Under the pieces are notes generated by a model that was not told where the DNA came from, did not search any database, and saw only the letters and a list, made by a program, of their open reading frames with translations. Shown here one piece after another: positions 52,337 to 61,075 of a DNA stretch of 64,000 bases. The stretch covers positions 310,001-374,000 of the forward strand of contig NZ_JH376616.1 of assembly GCF_000233955.1 (NCBI RefSeq). The letters are read 5' to 3'. Numbering within the stretch: position 1 is the first letter of the stretch; every line of letters starts with the position of its first letter. The stretch is from Paraprevotella clara YIT 11840. GTDB taxonomy: Bacteria; Bacteroidota; Bacteroidia; Bacteroidales; Bacteroidaceae. A program made the translations under genes and the position numbers.

Positions 52337-54194
52337 AGAAAACCTGCTCGTGCTGTGGCATTATATAGAAAGTGTATTCTCGTTCGACCCGAACAGTCCG
52401 CTGTTGTTCACGCAATTCCAGTTTTGGGCCTTTTTTGCCATTGTCTTCGCCGTTTTCGCGCTTTTCCGCAACAAACGGCTGCTTCGTAACACTTACCTGT
52501 TTTTCGTCAGCGTTTTGTTCTACTACAAAACGAGCGGACTGTTTTTCGGCCTGCTCCTGTTCGTGACGTGCAGCGACTTTCTTATCGCCCAACTTATCTA
52601 CCGCGTGCAGGCGCGTTGGCAAAAGCGGGCTTTCCTCATCCTGAGCGTCGCCATCGACCTGTCCATCTTGTGCTACTTCAAGTATGCCTACTTTTTCGCG
52701 GACTTGGTGAATACCGTATGCGGCACCTCCTTCCAAGTGACCAACCTGCTGGCTGCCGAGGGCAACCGGTTGCTCGGCCAACCGTTCTTCAGCGTAGACC
52801 GCATCATCCTGCCCGTGGGAATCTCCTTCTACACGTTCCAAATCATCAGCTATACAGCCGACGTGTATCGCGGGTTGATAAAACCGGTGCGCAACCTGTT
52901 CGATTTCGGTTTCTACGTCACGTTCTTCCCCCAACTGGTGGCCGGACCTATCGTAAAAGCCAGCGACTTCATCCCGCAACTCTACCGCAAGTACTGCCTG
53001 AGCCGCCTGCAATTCGGCATGGCCGTGTTCTGGATACTCAACGGCCTGCTCAAGAAAATCATCCTGAGCGACTACCTCGCGGTGAACTTCATCGACCGTG
53101 TGTTCGACAACCCCATGCTTTTCTCCGGTTTTGAGAACCTCATGGCCCTCTTTGCCTACAGCCTGCAAGTATATGCCGATTTTTCGGGCTATACGGACAT
53201 TGCCATCGGTCTCTCGCTGCTCATGGGATTCTATCTGCCGCGTAATTTCAACTCACCGTACAAAGCCCCGAATTGCAGCAACTTCTGGAAACGCTGGCAC
53301 ATCTCGTTGTCGCGCTGGTTGCAGAATTACCTGTACATCCCCTTGGGCGGAAACCGCAACGCCACCTTCGGCACGTATTTCTGGATACTGACCATTACGT
53401 TCGTGGCCCTTATCCTCTCGGGCAACCTTTACGTGGCCGGAGGCGTACTCGTGCTCGGTGCCATTGTCGTCACGGTGGGACTGCGCTGTCCGGACCGCCG
53501 CAAAAAGATATGGGCCAACCTGAACTCGATGATTACCATGCTGCTCGGCGGCCTGTGGCATGGGGCAAGCTGTAATTTCATGATATGGGGCGGACTGAAC
53601 GGCGTGGGCATGATTGTCTACAAGTTCTGGAGGGACTTCCGGCCTGTGGTCCGCACGCTCTGGTCGTTGCTCATCTTGTCCGTAACGGGAGCGTTATATG
53701 TCTTTGCCCCCGCGCCTATATGGAACCTGCTGCTCGTCTTCATGCTGTTCATCACGGCCAGTGCGGTCATCAAATGGCTGTATGCGCTGAGCGGCTTGCG
53801 TTGGCGCTTTTCAGGGGTGGGGCACGCATGGGCTGTGGGTGTCACCTTCGTATTCATCACCTTCACGCGCCTGTTCTTCCGTTCGGGTTCTAATCTCGAC
53901 CCGGCCATTGCCAACGAAACGGCATGGCGCATCGCCACGGAAATGGTGAACCAAATGGGGACGGCATGGAACGCCAACGTGGGCGATATTATTCTGGCCT
54001 ACGACAAGGTGTTTGCCCTCTTCGCCTTAGGCATGGTCATACATTGGTTGCCGGACAACTGGAAACGCCGTTATCGCATTTGGTTTGCACGCATGCCGTT
54101 GCCATTGATGGCCGCAGTTGTCGTACTGACCGTTTTCATCGCTTACCAGTTCGTCACGGCGGAAATGCAACCGTTCATCTATTTCCAATTCTAA
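52326..54194 (+). CDS. MBOAT-family membrane O-acyltransferase (AlgI/DltB-like)
   Basis: 622 residues, larger than AlgI (about 520). Many membrane segments, with conserved MBOAT blocks FFPQLVAGPIVKASDFIPQL, VYADFSGYTDIAIGLSLLMG, SPYKAPNCSNFWKRWHISLS (His325) and LLGGLWHGASCNFMIWGGLN, where His412 is the probable catalytic residue. AlgI, PatA and DltB relatives carry acyl groups across the inner membrane for transfer onto alginate, peptidoglycan or teichoic acid. Together with two SGNH proteins it forms a complete-looking export and transfer set; the acceptor glycan is unknown. A C-terminal extension (about 520-622) has three further membrane segments. Confidence 0.94.
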   Translation: MEIKENLLVLWHYIESVFSFDPNSPLLFTQFQFWAFFAIVFAVFALFRNKRLLRNTYLFFVSVLFYYKTSGLFFGLLLFVTCSDFLIAQLIYRVQARWQKRAFLILSVAIDLSILCYFKYAYFFADLVNTVCGTSFQVTNLLAAEGNRLLGQPFFSVDRIILPVGISFYTFQIISYTADVYRGLIKPVRNLFDFGFYVTFFPQLVAGPIVKASDFIPQLYRKYCLSRLQFGMAVFWILNGLLKKIILSDYLAVNFIDRVFDNPMLFSGFENLMALFAYSLQVYADFSGYTDIAIGLSLLMGFYLPRNFNSPYKAPNCSNFWKRWHISLSRWLQNYLYIPLGGNRNATFGTYFWILTITFVALILSGNLYVAGGVLVLGAIVVTVGLRCPDRRKKIWANLNSMITMLLGGLWHGASCNFMIWGGLNGVGMIVYKFWRDFRPVVRTLWSLLILSVTGALYVFAPAPIWNLLLVFMLFITASAVIKWLYALSGLRWRFSGVGHAWAVGVTFVFITFTRLFFRSGSNLDPAIANETAWRIATEMVNQMGTAWNANVGDIILAYDKVFALFALGMVIHWLPDNWKRRYRIWFARMPLPLMAAVVVLTVFIAYQFVTAEMQPFIYFQF

Positions 54195-54863
54195 GAAGGG
54201 ACGCTTCAATCTTTCCCATCCCTCCGATGCCGTGCGTACCTGGGGCCACACCGCTTTGCGATACTGTCAAAATGACAATCCGCACCCGGCAAGATTCCGC
54301 CATTTGTACCACGAAGCGGAAGCATTTGGAAATATACGATTCTCGCCACGTAGGGAGAAAACGGTTTGTCACCCATTCAGGACCTGTACTTTCAAAAAGC
54401 CAAACGAAAAGCCATGACTTGCGCCTACGCTTCAACGCAGAGCAAGCCAATCCCGGATTTACACAACGATTTGACAGTCGAATCCCGTAAACCCAAGGAG
54501 ACGAAATAGAGAAAAAAGAGCCCGTATCGGCATCTCGTCTACACATTTTCAAGTCTTTTTTCGGACAACGTGAGGAAGTGAATTATACGAGATGCGGACA
54601 AAAAAAGTGTTTTTTCAGCCGAACGATTTTTCATTCGACTGAGATTGATGCCCCTTTTTGCTGAACAAAGATAAAAATCAAGCCTGATTTGCAAAAAAAT
54701 GTATTCAAAACCTTCTCTTGAACTGCACAGATGGAAGAAAAAAGAAGATTTGCTTGTTCATTTAAATCCTATTTTTCTGTCATTTTGAAAGTAGAAGTCC
54801 GGATTTTACACACAAAAATTCAACGTAGAAATCAGTTTGGCCTTCCTTCCGATTGGATACAAA
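54195..54863. other. Gene-free stretch of about 670 bases
   Basis: No frame here has a recognisable domain, signal or promoter. It contains one copy of the CTGAGATTG repeat family at 54616-54648 and a long-range inverted repeat, GCATCTCGT (54530-54538) with ACGAGATGC (54587-54595), 48-base loop. The composition falls from GC-rich at the MBOAT end to AT-rich before the nqr terminator. No clear terminator for the cassette is seen. Confidence 0.5.
54616..54648. repeat. Inverted pair of the CGGCTGAGATTG repeat family
   Basis: CAGCCGAACGATTTTTC (the complement of the tandem unit near 6950) is followed directly by ATTCGACTGAGATTG, a forward copy with one change, making a head-to-head arrangement. 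Confidence 0.65.
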
Positions 54864-54909
54864 AATTTGCGGCAAATCCATCATGTACCCATGGAATCTG
54901 CCGCAAATT
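54864..54909 (-). terminator. Terminator of the nqr operon
   Basis: An 11-bp stem (AATTTGCGGCA with TGCCGCAAATT), with inner pairing CCAT/ATGG in the loop. On the minus strand it is followed by TTTTTG and starts 31 bases after the nqrF stop. Confidence 0.75.
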
Positions 54910-54939
54910 ACTATGAAAAAGAATGTATTCTTTACTCTA

Positions 54940-56208
54940 CTATCCGCCGAAGTTATCGTACATGATAGATTCAGGATCTACACCGAGACCGTCGAGCATG
55001 CCGACCACAGCCTTCGACATCGGCCCAGGACCGCACATGTAATATTCGATGTCCTCGGGCGCATCGTGATTCTTCAGGTAGGTCTCATACATCACGTTAT
55101 GCACAAAACCCGGAGTGTACTTCACGCCTGCTGCGTCTGCAGCAGGATCCGGACGGTCCAAAGCCAAATGGAAATGGAAATTCGGGAAATCCTTTTCCAA
55201 GCCTAAGAAGTCCTCCAGATAGAACACTTCGTTCAACGCGCGCGCACCATAGAAATAGTGCATCTCGCGATCCGTCGTATGCAACGTCTTCGTCATGTGC
55301 ATGATTTGCGCACGCAACGGAGCCATACCGGCACCACCGCCGACCCAAATCATTTCTTTCTTGCTGTCGAAATGCGGATGGAAGTCGCCGTAAGGGCCGC
55401 TCATCGTCACCTTGTCACCTGGTTTCAGCGTGAAGATGTAAGAAGAAGCAATACCCGGGTTCACATCCATGAAACCGCTACGGTCGGCCTTGAAAGGAGG
55501 CGTAGCAATACGTACGGTCAACATGAACACGTCGCCCTCAGCCGGGTAGTTGGCCATAGAGTAGGCACGCACAGTCGGTTCCGGATTGACACACTTCAAC
55601 GGGAAGAGACCGAACTTCTGCCATGCCGGCAAGTATTCGTCACCGATAAGGCTCTTGTCGATATCCTTGTCGTAATCCATCGTAAATGCAGGTATCTTGA
55701 TCTGGGCGTATGAACCGGGGATAAAGTCCATGTGTGCCCCAGCCGGAAGCTGCACCTTGAACTCCTTGATGAACGTAGCCACATTCTTGTTGCTGATCAC
55801 CGTACATTCGTACTCCTTCACACCCATGACAGACTCGGGCACCTTAATCTTCAAATCGCCTTTCACCTTGCATTGGCAACCCAAACGCCAATGGTCTTTG
55901 ATTTGTTTACGGGTAAACTGTCCCTTTTCAGAGTCCAGAATCTCACCGCCTCCTTCTACCACCTGACATTTGCACTGTCCGCAAGAACCTTTACCACCGC
56001 AGGCCGAAGACAGGTAAATCCCTTCGGAAGCCAAAGTGGAAAGCACGCTTCCGCCTTGTGCCACGGAAATCGTCTTATCCCCGTTGATGGTAATATTCAC
56101 GTTTCCGCTCGGAGACAAATACTTCTTGGCTACCAACAAAATAACCACCAAGAGGAGAATTGTGACGAGGAATACGCCAATGCTCGCTAAAATAAAATTC
56201 ATATCCAT
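54940..56208 (-). CDS. nqrF: Na+-translocating NADH:quinone reductase subunit F
   Basis: 422 residues; the NADH-oxidising entry subunit. One N-terminal membrane helix (LASIGVFLVTILLLVVILLV), a plant-type [2Fe-2S] ferredoxin domain (SSACGGKGSCGQCKCQV with the fourth Cys in LGCQCKV), then an FAD/NADH reductase domain: VRAYSMANYPAEG (FAD), LKPGDKVTMSGPYGDFHPH and IWVGGGAGMAPLRAQIMH (NADH). Electrons go to the [2Fe-2S] cluster, then to the NqrD/E cluster. Last gene of nqrABCDEF, 18 bases after nqrE. Confidence 0.97.
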   Translation of the reverse strand: MDMNFILASIGVFLVTILLLVVILLVAKKYLSPSGNVNITINGDKTISVAQGGSVLSTLASEGIYLSSACGGKGSCGQCKCQVVEGGGEILDSEKGQFTRKQIKDHWRLGCQCKVKGDLKIKVPESVMGVKEYECTVISNKNVATFIKEFKVQLPAGAHMDFIPGSYAQIKIPAFTMDYDKDIDKSLIGDEYLPAWQKFGLFPLKCVNPEPTVRAYSMANYPAEGDVFMLTVRIATPPFKADRSGFMDVNPGIASSYIFTLKPGDKVTMSGPYGDFHPHFDSKKEMIWVGGGAGMAPLRAQIMHMTKTLHTTDREMHYFYGARALNEVFYLEDFLGLEKDFPNFHFHLALDRPDPAADAAGVKYTPGFVHNVMYETYLKNHDAPEDIEYYMCGPGPMSKAVVGMLDGLGVDPESIMYDNFGG

Positions 56209-56226
56209 TGTTCTATTCCTTTCCTT

Positions 56227-56853
56227 TTAAATACTTAAACCTGAGAAACACATAAAGGCCATGGCCATCAGACCCACCGTGATGAAGGTGATACCCAATC
56301 CCTGCAAGGGTTTGGGCACGTCGGTATAAGCCATCTTCTCACGGATGGCAGCCAAAGACACAATGGCCAACAGCCAACCGATACCGGAACCCAAAGCGTA
56401 TGCCAAGGAATCCCATACGCTGGAGATAGCCTGCGTGCTGGTGGCCGGATCCATGGAAATTCTCTGCTGCATGAACAGTGAGGCACCCATGATGGCACAG
56501 TTCACGGCAATCAAAGGGAGGAAGATACCCAATGCAGCATAAAGCGAAGGAGAAAAACGCTCCACCACCATCTCTACCAACTGCACGATACCGGCAATCA
56601 CGGCTATGAAAAGGATAAACGCCAAATAAGTCAAATCCATACCGAGGATACCGTCTTCAGCCAATACTTTGGTCTGCAACAGATAGTCCACCGGCACCGT
56701 CACGCAAAGCACGAAGGTTACGGCAACGCCCAACCCCAATGCTGTCTTTACATTCTTAGATACGGCCAAGTAAGAACACATACCCAAGAAGAAAGCGAAA
56801 ATCATGTTGTCCACAAAAATAGAACGGACAAACAAACTTAACATATGTTCCAT
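56227..56853 (-). CDS. nqrE: Na+-translocating NADH:quinone reductase subunit E
   Basis: 208 residues, six membrane helices. The start is [20 protein letters not shown], and two conserved intramembrane cysteines are present: Cys26 in [12 protein letters not shown] and one in [13 protein letters not shown]. With NqrD these ligate the iron-sulfur centre in the membrane that passes electrons across. A gap of 35 bases separates it from nqrD. Confidence 0.97.
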   Translation of the reverse strand: MEHMLSLFVRSIFVDNMIFAFFLGMCSYLAVSKNVKTALGLGVAVTFVLCVTVPVDYLLQTKVLAEDGILGMDLTYLAFILFIAVIAGIVQLVEMVVERFSPSLYAALGIFLPLIAVNCAIMGASLFMQQRISMDPATSTQAISSVWDSLAYALGSGIGWLLAIVSLAAIREKMAYTDVPKPLQGLGITFITVGLMAMAFMCFSGLSI

Positions 56854-56888
56854 ATTCTTTTTTCTTTCTATTTATGGTTATGATTCTA

Positions 56889-57521
56889 TTACTTTTTCTC
56901 TTTCCTTTCATTGTAAGCCCGGTGAGCCCAAATGAAACATCCCAAAAGAATCAACGCCATGGCCGGCATGGTCATCATACCATTGTTCATATAGCCCATG
57001 TCGTAAAAGCTCTGCGGGATAATCTGGAAGCCCATCAGGGAACCGTTTCCGAAGAATTCGCGTACCGTGCCCACCAGCACCAACACATAAGCATAGCCCA
57101 AACCGTTACCGATACCGTCGAGGAAACTTTCCCACGGGCCGTTCATCATAGCAAAAGCCTCCAAACGTCCCATCAGAATACAGTTGGTGATAATCAGACC
57201 GACATACACGGATAACTGTACGCTCACATCGTAAGCAAAAGCCTTCAGCACCATACTTACAATGGTTACCAAAGCAGCCACGACGACCAACTGGACGATG
57301 ATACGGATACGGTTGGGAATCGTCTTACGTATCAAAGATATAATCAGATTGGAAAAAGCCGTAATCACTGTTACCGAAAGCCCCATGACAATGGCCGGCT
57401 CCATTTGTGAAGTGACAGCCAAGGCGGAACAGATACCGAGCACCTGAACCGCAATCGGGTTGTTGAGGTTAAGGGGAGACGAGAATACTTCTCCATTCTC
57501 TTTAGAAAATAACTTACTCAT
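56889..57521 (-). CDS. nqrD: Na+-translocating NADH:quinone reductase subunit D
   Basis: 210 residues, six membrane helices. Conserved cysteines in AVQVLGICSALAVTSQ (Cys31) and VGLIITNCILMGRLEAF, the NqrE-like ligands, and RIIVQLVVVAALVTIVSMVL and GVGLGYAYVLVLVG-like helices are typical. It forms the pseudo-symmetric membrane core with NqrE. It starts 12 bases after nqrC ends. Confidence 0.97.
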   Translation of the reverse strand: MSKLFSKENGEVFSSPLNLNNPIAVQVLGICSALAVTSQMEPAIVMGLSVTVITAFSNLIISLIRKTIPNRIRIIVQLVVVAALVTIVSMVLKAFAYDVSVQLSVYVGLIITNCILMGRLEAFAMMNGPWESFLDGIGNGLGYAYVLVLVGTVREFFGNGSLMGFQIIPQSFYDMGYMNNGMMTMPAMALILLGCFIWAHRAYNERKEKK

Positions 57522-57533
57522 ATCTTACCTCCT

Positions 57534-58397
57534 TTATTCATTAGTATTTAAAAAAGTCATATAACGTGAAATACAGTCATGAAGCATGTTGTTCACACCG
57601 TCCGAAGTCAAGGTGGCACCGGTGATGGCATCGCAACGGCTGTCATCAGAAAGTCCGTTCACGACTTTACCTTTCTTCACCACGCTGATGGCTACGGCAG
57701 ACTTGTCGTCATTCATCAGCTTCTTGCCCTCGAACTGCTTCTGGAATTTATCGTATTCCGTAATGATAGAACCCAGACCGGCCGTCTCGCCCTTATGGGT
57801 AAAATATACTCCATAAATGGTGTTCTTATCGGCATTTAAAGCCACATATCCCCAAATCGCATCCCACAGACCTTTACCTGTCACGGGAATGACATATTTG
57901 GTTTCTCCGTTCACCTTACATACGTACAGCGGGAGGTTGCTGTCCGAGATGTTTTTGTCTTCTACGGCAAAACCGTCCGCATCCTTGGAAGCACCGTCTT
58001 TCACCACGTTGCCGTCCTTGTCGATGATTTCATCAGCCACTACGACCTCGTCGTATGTTTTTTCCACTTCGGTTTTCTCCACATCACGAAGATTCAATGC
58101 CGCCAGAATCTGACTTTTCTTGTCGATACGTACGTTAGCCATCGACTGCGGTTCCAAAACCTTGGAAACGAAAGCCAACAAGAAAGCTACGATAACGACC
58201 ACAATACATGAATATATAATGGTATAAGTATTACCGTCGGTGTTCAGCCCTTTCTTCGCCGGTTTCTCCGTTCCTCCGGCCTCCACGATTTCTTCAAACT
58301 CAGAAGCTGGAGCCTGACACACGGGGCACTTTTCAGGCGCAGCGTCACCCTCATGGATGTAACCGCACACTTTACATTTGAATTTCTTTGTAGCCAT
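57534..58397 (-). CDS. nqrC: NqrC with an N-terminal rubredoxin domain (fusion)
   Basis: 287 residues from ATG 58397. Residues 1-37 form a complete rubrerythrin-type rubredoxin: [20 protein letters not shown] with Cys8, Cys11, Cys24 and Cys27, then [12 protein letters not shown] linker (about 38-55) leads to the usual NqrC start: membrane helix [20 protein letters not shown], then the periplasmic flavin domain with [40 protein letters not shown] and the flavinylation motif [14 protein letters not shown], where Thr262 should carry covalent FMN. The rubredoxin would be on the cytoplasmic side. An upstream ATG (58460) lies inside nqrB and was rejected. I do not recall this fusion in characterised NqrC proteins, which start near the helix. 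Confidence 0.95.
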   Translation of the reverse strand: MATKKFKCKVCGYIHEGDAAPEKCPVCQAPASEFEEIVEAGGTEKPAKKGLNTDGNTYTIIYSCIVVVIVAFLLAFVSKVLEPQSMANVRIDKKSQILAALNLRDVEKTEVEKTYDEVVVADEIIDKDGNVVKDGASKDADGFAVEDKNISDSNLPLYVCKVNGETKYVIPVTGKGLWDAIWGYVALNADKNTIYGVYFTHKGETAGLGSIITEYDKFQKQFEGKKLMNDDKSAVAISVVKKGKVVNGLSDDSRCDAITGATLTSDGVNNMLHDCISRYMTFLNTNE

Positions 58398-58407
58398 AGT
58401 TCCTTTA

Positions 58408-59574
58408 TTATTTTTTAATTGCACGTTTAGCCCGCTTGTCGATATTACTCTGGATGACATAATAGTCGATCAGCGGAGCAAACAAGTTCATCAACAAGAT
58501 GGCGAGCATCATACCTTCGGGATAACCCGGATTCAACACACGAATAATAATAGCCATGGCACCGATGAGGAAACCGTAAATGTATTTACCGGTCTCAGTG
58601 CGTGCCGAAGTCACAGGGTCGGTAGCCATGAACACGGCGCCGAAACAGAAGCCGCCCAATACCAGATGCTGATACCAAGGCATGGTAGCACCGGCGTTAC
58701 CTTCCATCCCGCTGGCATTGAAAATCCAAGCCATGAGTGCACCTCCGACAAACACGCTGAACATCGTCTTCCAACTGGCAATACCCGTCCACAAAAGAAT
58801 CACTGCACCGATAGCTATGGCTATCACGCTGGTCTCACCGATAGAACCGGGAATCAAACCGATAACCTGATCGCAAGAGAAAGCCGGCACCGTACCGGTA
58901 GCCGCTTCTCCTAAAGGAGTGGCCATCGTAAACGTATCAGGCAAATCATTTCCCAAACCGCAAATGCTTTCCTTGGCCACCCAGCAAGCATCGCCGCTCA
59001 TTGCCGTAGGATAGGCAAAGAACAGGAACGCACGGGTAATCAAAGCGACATTGAAAATGTTCATACCCGTACCTCCGAAAATTTCCTTGGCGAAAATTAC
59101 GGCAAAAGCACAAGCTATCGCGATAATCCACAACGGACAATCGACCGGCACGATCATCGGAACTAGGATACCCGTTACCAGATAACCTTCCTGAATCTCC
59201 TCGTGCTTCCATTGGGCCACGATGAACTCGATGCCCAAACCCACCACGTAGGACACGATGATCTTAGGCAACACGGCCAACAAACCGAAACCGAACATTT
59301 CCCAGAATGTCCCGTCCACTCCGGCGGCCGCATAATTCTGATACCCGATGTTGTACATACCGAACAACAAAGCCGGTAACAACGCTATAACCACAAAAAT
59401 CATGATACGCTTGCTGTCTATCGCATCATGTACGTTCACTCCCGACTTCGACGTGGTATTCGGCACGAACAGGAAAGTCTCGAAACCGTCAAACACAGAA
59501 CGAAATGCGTGAAGCTTGCCGCCCTCTTCAAAGTTCGGCTTTATCTTATCAAGATATTTTCTTAACGCGTTCAT
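58408..59574 (-). CDS. nqrB: Na+-translocating NADH:quinone reductase subunit B
   Basis: 388 residues, about ten membrane helices. Covalent FMN site: [15 protein letters not shown], where Thr219 aligns with the flavinylated Thr of the SGAT motif; Ser-Gly are replaced by Thr-Met. Other landmarks are [39 protein letters not shown] and [20 protein letters not shown] followed by [15 protein letters not shown]. This subunit holds riboflavin and the ubiquinone-side Na+ path. Ten bases separate its stop from the nqrC start. Confidence 0.97.
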   Translation of the reverse strand: MNALRKYLDKIKPNFEEGGKLHAFRSVFDGFETFLFVPNTTSKSGVNVHDAIDSKRIMIFVVIALLPALLFGMYNIGYQNYAAAGVDGTFWEMFGFGLLAVLPKIIVSYVVGLGIEFIVAQWKHEEIQEGYLVTGILVPMIVPVDCPLWIIAIACAFAVIFAKEIFGGTGMNIFNVALITRAFLFFAYPTAMSGDACWVAKESICGLGNDLPDTFTMATPLGEAATGTVPAFSCDQVIGLIPGSIGETSVIAIAIGAVILLWTGIASWKTMFSVFVGGALMAWIFNASGMEGNAGATMPWYQHLVLGGFCFGAVFMATDPVTSARTETGKYIYGFLIGAMAIIIRVLNPGYPEGMMLAILLMNLFAPLIDYYVIQSNIDKRAKRAIKK

Positions 59575-59607
59575 TATTTAAATCATTTAAACCTGTGATG
59601 AAATTAA

Positions 59608-60957
59608 TTAAGCCATCTCCTTGCGAAGCATATCCAAGCCTTCACGGACGATGCGCTGCACCTCCAGTTTGGAAGAGTCTACGAACTCACACAAGGCAAA
59701 GTCCTCCGGAGCCACCTCATAGATGCCCAAAGCTTCCATGCGGTCTATGTCGCCGGTGATAATGGCTTTTACCAACTGTTCGGGGAAGATGTCCATCGGG
59801 AATACACGGTCGTATTCGCCCGACATGATCATGTGGCGTTCTCCGCCTTTCACACGAGCGTCAAGCGCATACTCCTTCTTGCCCATCAACCAACTCATGT
59901 AAGCACGGCTGGAAGAGTAATCGTTGAAACGCGGCATGATCCAACCGAAAATCTCGTGCACGTCGTCTCCTTCGGGAATCACGTTCACTTCCGTCACATG
60001 GGCACCCAAGAAGCCGTCGGCCGAGGTCTTCACGCCGGTCATCACATTGCCGTTTATCACACGCAGGCTCTTGCCCGTCGTCACGTTACCTTCGATTAAG
60101 GTGCTCAGTTGCTGTCCTATCGTCATTTTGCAATAGGCCGGATTCTTCACTTCCGAACCGGCAAATGCAATTACGCGGGTAAAGTCCAAACGTCCTGTAT
60201 TCAGCAAGTGACCGATGAAAATCACCTCTTCCGCACCGAGTGTCCAAACGACTTCACCCTTGTTTATAGGAGAAATGTGGTTGATTTGCACGCCTACGTT
60301 TCCGGCCGGCGCCGGTCCGTCGAAAAAGTTTATTTCCACGTTCTTGGCTGCAGTCAACGCCGTAGCCGTCTGCTTCGAGCTTACGCCCAAGTAAGTTTTC
60401 GCCATTTTGGCCAAGGCATCGAGTCCGGCCTGGAAATCAGCCTCACGTCCCCGCAACACATATTCGAAATCGGCTGCAAGCGGCATGGAGTTGAAAGCGG
60501 AAACAAAGATAGCTTTCGGAGTGTCGGACGGATTTGCCGTCACGTCGTAGGGACGTTGCCTGAAGAAACCGAACAAGCCCGATTCCAGAAGAAGGTCTTT
60601 CACCTCCTGAGCTGTCATCTGACCCACATTCTTCTTGCCAAAATCCACATACTGCTGCTCCGCATCGGCTTCCACACGCACGCTCAACACTTTGCGACGG
60701 TCGCCACGCTCCACCATGGTTACCCGTCCGCTCACGGGAGAGACAAACTTGATTTCAGGATGGTTCTTGTCCACAAACAAGCTATCCCCGACCTTCACCA
60801 CGTCGTTCTCTTTGACTACTACCTTGGGCTTCATCCCCGTAAAGTCGTCCGGCATCAGTGCATAGACAGCCGGTTTCTTCACCTGAAACTCCTCCTTGGC
60901 AGCTTTACCCTTGAGATTCACGTCAAGGCCCTTACGTAATTTAATTACATTTGCCAT
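59608..60957 (-). CDS. nqrA: Na+-translocating NADH:quinone reductase subunit A
   Basis: 449 residues, soluble peripheral subunit. N-terminus VIKLRKGLDVNLKGKAAKEE and the hammerhead-like VKVGDSLFVDKNHPEIKFVS resemble RnfC/NqrA. The quinone-binding region is in the C-terminal half (GWIMPRFNDYSSSRAYMSWL, MSGEYDRVFPMDIFPEQLVK). First gene of the operon, with its promoter about 40 bases upstream. Confidence 0.97.
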   Translation of the reverse strand: MANVIKLRKGLDVNLKGKAAKEEFQVKKPAVYALMPDDFTGMKPKVVVKENDVVKVGDSLFVDKNHPEIKFVSPVSGRVTMVERGDRRKVLSVRVEADAEQQYVDFGKKNVGQMTAQEVKDLLLESGLFGFFRQRPYDVTANPSDTPKAIFVSAFNSMPLAADFEYVLRGREADFQAGLDALAKMAKTYLGVSSKQTATALTAAKNVEINFFDGPAPAGNVGVQINHISPINKGEVVWTLGAEEVIFIGHLLNTGRLDFTRVIAFAGSEVKNPAYCKMTIGQQLSTLIEGNVTTGKSLRVINGNVMTGVKTSADGFLGAHVTEVNVIPEGDDVHEIFGWIMPRFNDYSSSRAYMSWLMGKKEYALDARVKGGERHMIMSGEYDRVFPMDIFPEQLVKAIITGDIDRMEALGIYEVAPEDFALCEFVDSSKLEVQRIVREGLDMLRKEMA

Positions 60958-60997
60958 TATTATAGGATTAAATAAACTGGTTTTAATTAAAACGTCG

Positions 60998-61005
60998 CAA
61001 AATTA
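60998..61005 (-). promoter_or_regulatory. Promoter -7 element for the nqr operon
   Basis: TAATTTTG on the minus strand, exact TAnnTTTG, about 40 bases before the nqrA start. The TamB promoter lies on the other strand 44 bases away. Confidence 0.65.
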
Positions 61006-61048
61006 CATTAAAAATATGACAAAGTGAAGAATTCTAAAAAGAAAATAG

Positions 61049-61056
61049 TAATTTTG
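61049..61056 (+). promoter_or_regulatory. Promoter -7 element for the TamB-like gene
   Basis: TAATTTTG, exact TAnnTTTG; predicted transcription start near 61063, 13 bases before the proposed ATT start. The element contains the in-frame stop TAA that bounds the reading frame. Confidence 0.6.
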
Positions 61057-61075
61057 TCGCATAAATAAGGGTCAT

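Noticed and set aside
54232-54916. Short frames between the MBOAT gene and nqrF
   Set aside because: They cross repeats and the nqr terminator and resemble no protein family.
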